The translations under genes were made by a program, and so were the position numbers. Positions 7,383-21,400 of a stretch of DNA of 32,097 nt are shown here, in pieces (position 1 is the stretch's first letter; the number at the start of each line of letters is the position of its first letter). The notes under the pieces are model-generated. The model did no database searches and was not told the origin of the DNA. It saw only the letters and a list, made by a program, of their open reading frames with translations. This stretch comes from Nocardia cerradoensis NBRC 101014 (lineage in GTDB: Bacteria; Actinomycetota; Actinomycetes; Mycobacteriales; Mycobacteriaceae): contig NZ_BAFW01000373.1 of the NCBI RefSeq assembly GCF_000308535.1, forward strand, positions 1 to 32,097, in the 5' to 3' direction.

Positions 7383-10300
7383 GTGCAAGCCGACTTTCTT
7401 CCCGGCGTCCTCGCCATCGCCACCGATTTCCGCCGCGCACCGGTGCAGCGATATCTCCGTGCCCGGGAGGAGTACCGTCCCGGCGCGTCGGGTCCGGCGG
7501 TGGCGGCGTTGATCGCCCTGATCCACAGGTATTCCGAACACGCCGAGGTCACACTCGGTGTGATTGCGCCGGAAGATGATTCACCGATTCCGCTGCGGAT
7601 CGCCGTCGAACCGGATCGTACGGCGGAAGCGCTGGCCGCCGAGGTCGACGCCGCCCGGTCGCGGCTGGTGGCCGCGCGCGCCGGCTTCGACATCGACGAA
7701 TTGATCGGGAAACTCTGCCCCACACCGGTCTTCGATCGGCATCCGCTGTTTCAGATCGCCTACTGCGAGCTCACCGGCGACCACGATCCGGACGCGGCGG
7801 AGGATGCGCTCGAGGCCGTCGTCGGCTGCGATCTGGTCTTCGTCGACGATCGCGGCGCCGGTGAACTGCGCTGCGAATACGACGCGGAGCTGTTCGAGCC
7901 GCGGACGGTGCGCCGGCTCCTCGCGCAGTGGGCGTTGCTGATCGACGCGTTCACCGCACATCCGGATACCGAGCTCGCGGCCTTGCCGATGCTGCCGGAG
8001 GACGACCGGGCCGCCCTCGACGGGTGGTCGGCCGGGCCGCCGGTGGCCCGCCCGGCGACCACCTTGCACGCACTGGTCGCCGAACGAGCGGCGCGCCGGC
8101 CACACAGTCCCGCCGTGATCTCCGAGGCGGGCACGCTGAGCTACGGCGAACTCGACGATCGCGCGGCGCGGGCCGCCGGATATCTGAGCGCGGTGGGTGT
8201 GCGGCCCCGGCAGATCGTCGCCCTGTGCCTGCGGCGCTCGCCCCGGGTGCCGGTGCTGGCGCTGGGCGTCATGAAGGCCGGTGCGGCCTATCTGCCGCTG
8301 GATCCGGCGGATCCGGATGCGCGGCTGGCGACGATCCTCGCCGATTCCGGTGCGTCGGTGGTGTTGTGCGACGATGCCGGCATCGCCGGACGCCTATCGG
8401 CCGAGGGGGTCACGGCGATCGATCTGGATGAAGTCTGGCAAGACTTGGAACAGGTCGAGCCCGCGCCCGCGCGGGTCGGCGCGCCGACGGATCTGGCCTA
8501 CGTCATCTACACCTCCGGCTCGACCGGCCGGCCCAAAGGTGTGCTGATCGAACATGCGGCGATCTGTAATCGGCTGCTGCACGATGCGATTCGCATCGAC
8601 GAATCGGATCGGGTGCTCCAGAAGACGCCGCTGACCTTCGACGTGTCGGTGTGGGATCTGTTCTATCCGCTCGTGCACGGCGCGCAGTCGGTGCTGTGTG
8701 ATGCGGAGGGACACCGGGATTCGCGCTACCTGCTGGAAACCATTCGTGCGCAGAAGATCACCGTCGCTCATTTCGTGCCCTCGATGTTGCGCACGTGGCT
8801 GGCCGAGCCGGGAGTCGAGGCGTGCACCTCGCTGCGTTATGTGACCACCAGCGGTGAGGCGCTGCCCGCGGATGTGGCCGCCGAATTCCATCGGCTGCTA
8901 CCGGATACCGCGCTCCACAACTATTACGGACCGACCGAAGCGGCCGTCGACGTCACCTGTGAACAGGTACTTCCGGGTGCGGCGGTCACCCTCGGCCGGC
9001 CGATCGAGAACGTGCGCGCCCTCGTCCTGGACGCGGCGGGACAGCCCGTGCCCGTGGGAGTTCCGGGTCAGCTGCATCTGGCCGGAGTCTGCCTGGCGCG
9101 CGGCTATGTCGATCCCGCCGACGAGATCGGCCGCTTCGTGGCCGATCGGCGGACCGGAGAACGGCTGTACGCCACCGGCGATCGGGTGCGGTGGCTGCCG
9201 GACGGCCGCCTGGAATATCTCGGCCGTGCCGACCATCAGCTCAAATTGCGCGGCCTGCGCATCGAGGCCGGTGAGGTCGAGGCGGCGTTACGTACCGCCG
9301 ACGAGGTGCGCGAGGCCGTGGTCACCGTCTTCGGCGACGACCCCGAGCGCAGCGAACTGGTCGGCTATGTGAGCCCCGCCGACGACGCGGCGGTCGACGC
9401 CGATGCGTTGCGTGAGCATGCCCGCGCTCTGCTGCCGGCTTATATGGTTCCGGCGAGAATTGTTGTGCTCGAGGACTTTCCGCGCAACGCCGCCGGGAAG
9501 ATCGATCGCAGGAGTTTACCCGCACCCGTCGTGACGGTACGCGGCACGACCACGGCGTCGGCGAACGAACTCTCCGACGCGATAGCGGCGGTGTGGGCGC
9601 GAGTGCTCGAATGCGACTCGGTCCCCGCCACCGCGAATTTCTTCGATCTCGGCGGCAATTCACTGCTCGTCGCCCGGGTGCACGTGGCCCTGGAAGAGGC
9701 ACTCGGCATCTCGATCGCGCGCACCGACCTGTTCCGCTATCCGACCGTGGCCGCGCTGGCCGCGGCCCTCGCCGGCTCGGTGGCCGCCCGGGACGTAGCC
9801 GACGAGGCCGGCGACCACAGTGGTCCGTTCGCGGTGATCGGGATGGCCGTGCGCGTGCCGGGCGCCGCCGATCTCGACGAATTCTGGGATGTCATCGCGG
9901 ATGCGCGCACGACGATGACCGAACTCGACGACGAGCAACTCCGGGCCGCGGGCGAATCGGCCGAGCGCATCGCCGCGCCGAATTACGTGCGTACCGCGGC
10001 GGTCCTGGACGATATCGCCGGATTCGACGCCGACTACTTCGGTTTCACCGCCCGCGAGGCGCAGGTCACCGATCCGCAGCACCGGCTGCTGCTGGAATGC
10101 GCGGTCGAGGCGCTCGAACACGCGGGCTACGGTGGTGCGCCGCAGCGGCCGCGCACCGGGGTGTTCGTGGGCGGACTGCCCAGCAGCTACTTCCATCGCT
10201 ATTTCGCCGACGACTTCACCCGGTTGCCCTCCACCCAGCACTATCAGATCAAGGTGGGCAACGAACCGGACTTCCTGCCCACCTCGATCGCCTACCGTCT

Positions 10301-13300
10301 CGACCTGCACGGACCTGCCGTCACCGTGCAGAGCGCCTGTTCGACCTCGCTGGTCGCGGTCCATCTGGCCTGCCAATCCATCGGCCGCGGCGAATGTGAG
10401 ATCGCCGTGGCCGGTGGGGTCGCGGTGCGGGTGCCGGATCGGGTCGGCTATCTGCATCAGGAAGGGATGGTCGCCTCGCCGGACGGGCACTGCCGCGCGT
10501 TCGACGAACAGGCCGGCGGCACCATCTTCGGCAACGGGGCGGGTGTGGTCGTCCTCAAACGGCTCGACGACGCGGTGCGCGACGGTGACCGGATCTTCGC
10601 GGTGGTGCGCGGCACCGCGATCAACAACGACGGCGCGGCGAAGGTCGGCTTCACCGCGCCGAGTGTCGACGGCCAGGTCGAGGTCATCCGCCGGGCGCAT
10701 CGTGTGGCCGGGGTCGCGCCCGCGGAGATCGGATACGTCGAGGCGCACGGTACGGCCACCCCGATGGGTGATCCGATGGAGATCGCCGCGCTCACCGAAG
10801 CCTTCGGTGGCCCGCGCGAGGATCGGTGCGACGTCGGGTCGGTGAAGGCCAATATCGGCCATCTCGATACCGCCGCCGGCGTCGCGGGATTCGTCAAGGC
10901 CGTCCTGGCATTGGACCACGCGGTCCTGCCGGGACTGGCGAATCTGGAGCGGCCCAGTAGCCGGATCCCGTGGTCCGAGACGCCGTTCCAGGTGTCGCCG
11001 CGGTCGCGGCCGTGGCCGTCGGATCGGCCGCGGGTCGCCACCGTGTCGGCGTTCGGCATCGGCGGCACCAACGCGCACGCGGTGCTCGAGGCCGCGCCCC
11101 CGCGCGCCGCCACCGCCGTACCCGAGGGCTGGACCGGACTGTTCCGGTTGTCGGCGCGTTCCGATGCGGCCCTGCGTGACCTCGCGCACCGCTACCTCGA
11201 TCGGCTGAACGACGATACGTCGATCGAAGATATCTGCTACACAACAGGTTTCGGTCGCGAACAGCACGAGCGCCGGCTGGCCGCGGTGATCTCCTCGCTG
11301 CCGGAGTTGCGGGCGGCGCTGGCGGCGTACCTGCGTGGTGAACCCGCGGCGGCGTTGTTCACCGAGGCGGAACAGGATGCGGACCGGCGGCTGTGCCTGG
11401 TCCTGGGCGACGCTCCCGAAGCCGGTGTCGACGCATTCCTCGACCTGTACGCCGAGGATTCGGTGGTGCGCACGGCGCGGGCGGAGGTGACCGACGCGCT
11501 CGGCGGCACCGAACCCACCGGAGTTCAAGCAGATCTGGCCCGGCTGTATGTCCTGATGCAGGTGTGGCGGGCGTGCGGTCTGCAGTGGGATGCGGTGATC
11601 GGTTACGGCACAGGCGAATACGTGGCGGCCGCGATATCCGGTGTCGTGGATCTGGCGACCGCGCTGCGGTACGCCGCCGCTGCGACACCGCTGACGACCG
11701 GTGGTGATCGCCGCGAGCTGCGGCTCGTCTCGCAAGCATCGGACGTCGAGTCGTGCGTGACGGCCGCAGGTTGCGATCGGATGCTGGTCCTGGGCCGGCG
11801 CAGCGATGAACGGGCCCGCCTGCGGCTGGCCGCCGATCGGCACGGGGTGCACACCGTACTCGCGGCCGATGGGCCGCACGATTTCCAGCGCACCTTTCTG
11901 ATCGCTGCGGCGAAACTCTACGCGGTCGGTATGGATATCTGCCCGACGCCGTGGGGCCCGTTCGCCGTAGGACGCCGAATCCCGCTGCCCACCTACGCCT
12001 TCCAGCGCAGCCGCTTCTGGGTCGAACCGGAACGTGCGCTTCGCCGTACCGTCGGCGCCGCCGAGGACACCGGGTTGCCCGGCCGTCCGGTGGATCTGCC
12101 GCTCTCGGAGGAGATCCGTTACGAGCGGAGTTTCGCCTGCGACTCCCCGTCGTATGTGACCGATCACCGGCTGTTCGGCACCGCGGTGGTGCCCGGCGCC
12201 TCGCATATCGCGATGGTGCTGGCCGCCGCGGCCCACCACATCGACGGGCCGTATGCGCTGCGGGACACGTTGTTCCTCAATCCGTTCGCCGTGTCCGACG
12301 GCGGGAGCCGCCGCGCACAGTTGGTGCTGCGCCCGAACGGTTCGGGCTGGGACGTGACCCTCGTGGCGGAGGAGGAATCCGGTGCGGGCGCGGCGTGGCC
12401 GGCGCTGTTCCGCACCGCGCTGGACAGCGCTGTCGCCGAATCGGATTCGACTTTCGGTGATGCCGCTCGCGGCGATGTTCTCGCCCGCTGTCCACAGGAG
12501 CTGTCCGGACTCGAGTTCTATCGCGACGTCTGGGTGCCGGGGCTCGACACCGGGAACTCCTTCCATTGGATCGAGACCATCTGGCGTGGCGACAACGAGG
12601 CACTGTGCCTGACCACCCGCCCCGAGGGTGTGGAGATCGGACCGGAACCGTTGCACGCAGGGCTGGTCGAAGCCGCGTTCCAGGTGCTCAACAGCTGCTG
12701 GAAATACGACAACGCTCTGCTGCGGGCGCAGGAGAACATCTACGTTCCGTTCAGTATCGACCGCTACTACTTCTCCGGTCGCCGCACCGCGGGCCCGCTG
12801 TGGATCCACGCCCGCTTGGCGGGCGGGCACGGCGCGGGGGACGAGGCGTTCACCGCGCATATCCGGATGTACGACGTCACCGGCGAATTGGTGGTCGCGG
12901 TGGACGGCTTCGAATCGCGGCGCATCAGCCGCGCACAGGTGGAGCGGGCGCTCGCCCACAAGACGGCCGATACCACCCACGAACAACACTGGCAGCGCAC
13001 CGAGGCAACCGGGGCGGGCGCCGAGCCGGTATCGCTACTGGTGGTCGACGACGAGCCCGATCGGTTGAGCCGGTTCGCACGGGTGCTGCGCGAGCGCGCG
13101 ATTCCGGCGGTGACCGTGCTGATCGGCGCGGAGGTTCCGCCCGCATCGGGGATCACCCGGCACGCGGTCACCGATGCCGAAACGGGTTCGTGGCCCGCCG
13201 AACTCGCCGCGGCGGACCGGCGCGGCTTCGTCGACCTCCGTGGCCTGTCCTCGACGGACGGCGAGAGCGCGCAGTTCGTCGGCGAGGCCGCCCAGCGGTG

Positions 13301-15037
13301 TGCCGCGGCTGTGCGACCGCTACCGGCGCTGGCGTCGGAACGCGTCCGCGTGTGGTGGCCGACTCGCGGCGCTCAGCCGGTGACCGGCGACACCGACGTC
13401 ACCGAGCCGGCCGCGACCATGCTGTGGGGCATCGCCACCGTCGTTCGTCGCGAGTATCCGGAATTGCGCTGCAGCACAGTCGATCTGGACGACGACACGG
13501 ATTCGTCGCTGGTGCGGCTGGCGGCGGAGATCCACCGGTGGTCGCCGGAGATGCGGATCGCGCATCGCGGGGCGAATCGCTACGTCGCGCGGCTTCGCCG
13601 TGCGCATCCGGGGACGGACGTGCGGATACGCTCCGATCGCAGTTATCTCGTCACGGGTGGTCTCCGGGGCATCGGCCCGCGCGTGGCGCGACTGCTGGCC
13701 GAACAGGGCGCGGGCCACCTCGTACTCGTCGGCCGCACCGCCCCCGATCCGGAGACCGCGCAGCTGCTGGCCGAGATCCGCGACGGCGGTTGCCCGGTCA
13801 CCGTGCACACCGCCGATATCGGCACCGAATCGCTCGCCGGCGTGATCGCCGCGGCGCCGCATCCGCTCGGCGGGATCGTGCACGCGGCCGGGGTGCTGGA
13901 CGATGCGACGATCGCCGGGCTGGACGCCGGGCGATTCGAGAAGGTCCTCGCGCCCAAGGTCGGCGGAATTCGTTCGCTGCGCGACATCATCGGCGCGGAA
14001 ACCGATTTCGTGGTGTGCTTCTCGTCGCTGACGGCGACCGTCGGTGCGGGCGGGCAAGCCAACTACGCCGCGGCCAACGCCTATCTGGACGGGAACGCGT
14101 CCGTGCTGCGGGCCCAGGGCATCCCCGCCACCAGCATCGCGTGGGGTCCGTGGGGGGAGATCGGGATGGCGGCCCGTCTCGACGCCGAGGAGCGCGAGCG
14201 GTCCCGGCTGCGCGGCTATCGCCCGCTCTCGCCGGAACAGGGGCTGCGACTGCTCGCCGGCAATCTGGTCGCAGCCGGCCCGACCGTCGTCGCCGCCGAT
14301 CTGGACTGGCCGAAACTGGCCGCGGCCGCGGGTGGTGACCCGTGGTACGGAAGTGTCGCCGCCACTCCCGCCGCTGCCGGACCGGCCGCATCGCTGCGGG
14401 AACGGGTGCTGGCCGCAGCCCGGACCGATCGGCCGGCCCTCGTTCGTGATCTGACGGCCACCGAGGTGAAGGCAGTGCTGGGACTCGACGACGGGCATCT
14501 GATCGACCCGGAGGAGGGGTTCACCCAGCTCGGCATGGACTCCCTCGCCGTCGTCGAACTGCGCTCGCGCCTGCAGGACGGTTTCGGGCTCGCGCTGCCC
14601 GCGACGTTCGGATTCGACTATCCGACGATCGAGAAGGCGGCCGAATACCTCTCGGCCACACTTGCTGCCGAGAAAGCCGACACGCCGGACGCGACCGTGG
14701 CCACTGCGGCGCCTCGTGTCCGGCCGCAGCAGCCGACGACGCAGGACGGACCGCCGCACCCGGCCGCGACATCGCCGGATGGATCCGTACCGACCGAGTC
14801 GTATTCGGGCGCAGCGGCTTCGAGTGAACCCGCCGCGGCCGGGTCGGCTCCGCCTGTCTCGGGTCCGGCCGCATCGGGTTCGCCCGCGCCGGTCATCGCC
14901 GCCGCGAGTCCGGCCGGTCCGGCTTCGGCCGAGTCGCCACCGGCCTCGTCGGCCCGGCCCGCCGCATCCCCGCCGGAGGATCCGATCGCCGCCGAGCTGG
15001 CTCTGCTGGAGGCGGCATTACACAGCGACGCACAGTG

Positions 15038-15041
<4 letters not shown>
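7383..15041 (+). CDS. Hybrid NRPS-PKS: C-lobe, A(Ser), PCP, KS, degenerate AT, DH, KR, ACP
   Basis: 2552 residues. 1-205: only the C-terminal lobe of a condensation domain (VAALIALIHRYS, HPLFQIAY); the HHxxxDG lobe is absent. About 226-710: A domain with YTSGSTGRPKG and K706; code residues D420, V421, W424, H463, T488, S490, Y514, V522, D523 give DVWHTSYVDK, close to the serine code DVWHLSLIDK. PCP Ser760. KS about 816-1237 with Cys986 and both His motifs (EAHGTAT, NIGHLD). AT remnant about 1300-1535: GHSxGE is G1407-YGTGE, so Ser and His are lost, and no GQG motif is visible. DH about 1560-1850 with a perfect HxxxGxxxxP at H1595, but the second catalytic Asp is Glu1763. KR about 2085-2270 with GGLRGIG, Tyr2228 and an LDD motif (B type). 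ACP Ser2387. A Pro/Ala/Ser-rich linker (about 2430-2530) precedes a short C-terminal docking helix. GTG start, 16 bases after the carbamoyltransferase gene. Confidence 0.92.
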
Positions 15042-18420
<3,379 letters not shown>

Positions 18421-18424
<4 letters not shown>

Positions 18425-21400
18425 CCCCGACCGCGACGAATTCGAGTGCGCTGCCCGAGGGCGGCGACAGCAGCGAGGCCTTACGTGGCGCCATCGCCGC
18501 CTTGCGTACCGCCCGTGGCGCGCTGGCGCAGCGCAGTGAGCCGGTCGCGGTGATCGGTGCGGGCTGCCGCCTGCCCGGCGGGGTCGATTCGCTGGACCGA
18601 TTCGCCGAATTCCTGCGCGCGGGCGGCGACGGCGTGGTCGACATTCCGCCGGACCGCTGGGACGTCGAGCACTACTACGACGCCGATGCCGACGCACCCG
18701 GCCGATCCTTCATCGCGAAGATCGGCGCCCTCACCGATATCGGCGATTTCGATGCCGCCTTCTTCGGTATCTCACCGCGCGAGGCCGAGGCCATGGACCC
18801 GCAGCAGCGACTGCTGCTCGAGGTCACGTGGGAGGCACTCGAACACGCCGCCGTCCCACCCGAAACCCTGCGCGAGAGCCGAACCGGCGTCTTCGTCGGC
18901 ATGTGCCCCAACGATTACGGCGCCGCGGCCACCGATCCGGCGGCGATCGACATCTACTCCGCGACCGGTCTGGCGCCGTCGGTGGCGGCCGGGCGGATCG
19001 CCTATCACCTCGGACTGCAGGGCCCCGCCCTGGTCGTCGACACCGCGTGCTCGTCCGCGCTGGTCGCGCTGCATCTGGCGGTGCAGAGCCTGCGTGCGGG
19101 GGAGTGCGATGTGGCCTTGGTGGCCGGAGTCAATCTGATCGTCTCCCCGCAGTCGATGATCTCGATGTCGAAACTGCGGGCCCCCTCGCCGAGCAATCGC
19201 TGCGCACCCTTCTCCGCGGCCGCCGACGGACTGGTGCGCGGCGAGGGCTGCGGCGTCGTCGTGCTGAAACGCGAATCCGCCGCCCACGCCGCCGGCGACC
19301 GCGTGCTGGCCTCGGTCGTGGCCACCGCCGTCGATCAGGACGGCCGCAGCAACGGCCTCACCGCCCCCAACGGCCGCGCCCAGGAACAGGTGCTGCGGGA
19401 TGCGTTGCGCGAGGCCAAGGTGGAGGCCGGCCGCATCGACTACATCGAGGCGCACGGCACCGGCACCCCGTTGGGCGACCCCATCGAATTACGCGCGCTG
19501 TCGGCGGTTTTCGGCACCGAACGTGACCGTCCGCTGCTCGTCGGATCGGCCAAGGGCAACCTGGGGCATCTGGAACCGGCCGCCGGAATCGCCGGACTGC
19601 TCAAGGCCATCACGGTCGTCCGCGACCGGATCGTGCCGCCCACACTGCATTTCGACGCGCCGAATCCGCTGATCGACTGGGATGCCACGCCGATCGTGAT
19701 CCCCGCCGCCGCGCAGGAGATCCCCGGCGCCGAACCGGTCTACGCCGGGGTCAGCGCGTTCGGATTCAGCGGGACCAACGCGCATACGATCATCACCGCG
19801 GCCCCCGGAACCGGATCGGCACCGGAGGAAGCCGCCGAACCGGCGCGGGAACTGCTGGTCCTGCCGCTGTCGGCGGCAACCGGACAGGCCCTGCGGGAGA
19901 CGGCACTTCGCCTGCGTGACGAAGTGGCGGCCGGTACGCCGGCGCGCGACCTGTGCTTCACCGCGTCCCGACGCGCGGCCCTCGACCATCGTGCCGTGGT
20001 GATCGGCGAAACCGCCGCCGCGCTGCAACGCGGCCTCACCGCCATCGCCGAGGACCGTGACCGCGCGGGCGTGATCCGTGGCCGCCGCGGCGAACCGGGC
20101 GCCCTGGTCTTCGTCTTCGCCGGATTCGGTGGGCACTGGCCCGGGATGGGCGCCCAGCTCATGGCCGATCATCCGGTCTTCGCGCAGGCGGTGCGGCGAT
20201 GCGCGGCCGCGTTCGAACCCCATCTGGGCATCGATATCGCGGAACTGCTGGCCGCCGGTGAATCCGACGGCGGCCGTATCGATCTCGCCCAGCCCATGTC
20301 CTTCGCGGTGCAGATCGGATTGGCGGAATTGCTGGCGGCCAACGGTTTCCGCCCCGATGCGGTCATCGGCCACAGTGTCGGTGAGATCGCGGCCGCCCGG
20401 GTCGCGGGGGCGCTGAGTCTCGCGGACGCGGCCGCGGTCATCGTCCACCGCAACCGGGTGCTGCGGGCGATCGAGGGAACCGGCGGCATGCTGTCGGTGC
20501 CGATGAGCGTCGGCGAGCTCGACGGATGGCTGGAACGGATCGAAGGCGAATTCGACCTCGCCGCGGTGAACGGTCCCGCGCAGGTCGTCGTCTCCGGCAC
20601 GGTCGCCGATCTGGACCGGCTCGAAAAGGCCCTCGCCGCAGCGGGATACGACCCACGCCGGGTGAAGATCGAATCGGCCGCGCACAGTCGCCAGCTGGAT
20701 CCGCACCTGGACGCCTTCGTCGAACGGATCGCCGGGATCACCGCGATCCCGGCTGGCCGGGCCGCGTTCCTGTCCACCGTCGAGTCCGACTACGTCCCCA
20801 CCGGTGCGCTGACCGCCGACTACTGGGCCCGCAATCTGCGCAGCACGGTCCGCCTCGACGAGACGGTCGAGCGGGTGCTCGCGGAGGGCCCGGCGACCTT
20901 CGTCGAGATCGGGCCGAATCCGGTCCTGGTCGACGGTATCCGCGCCCGCATCGACGCCTCGAACGACCGGGGCACCGTGGCCGGTTCCCTGAAACGCAAC
21001 GGCTATGCGCGCCGCGACATTCTGGAGCTGATCGCCCGGTTGTACGTGCACGGACTCCCCGTGGACTGGGCGGCTGCCGGGGTGCGCGGCCGGATCGTCG
21101 ACCTGCCGTCGTATCCGTGGCAGCACAAGCGGTTCTGGGCGCGCTCCGATTGGGATGTGGCCGTCGAACAGCACGGCGGACAGGCGGTGGTCGAATCGTC
21201 CGTCAGCGGCGAACGCCTCCTGCAGCGGATGGTCGATCCCGCCCGCTCGCCCTGGCTGCTCGACCACGCCGTGGGCGAGACCCCGGTCGCCGCCGGTGCC
21301 TGGCTGGTCAATCTCGCCGCCGCGGCGCGTCTGCAGCACGGTTTCGGACCGGGATGCCATTTCGCCGATATCCGGTTCGAACGGGTGCTCACCCTGCCGG

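Noticed and set aside
3272..7723. Very long open frame on the - strand (about 1480 codons) opposite the BAHD, methyltransferase and carbamoyltransferase genes
   Set aside because: High-GC genes leave long stop-free antisense frames. The + strand carries clear motifs throughout, while the antisense product is Arg/Gly/His-rich with no domain.
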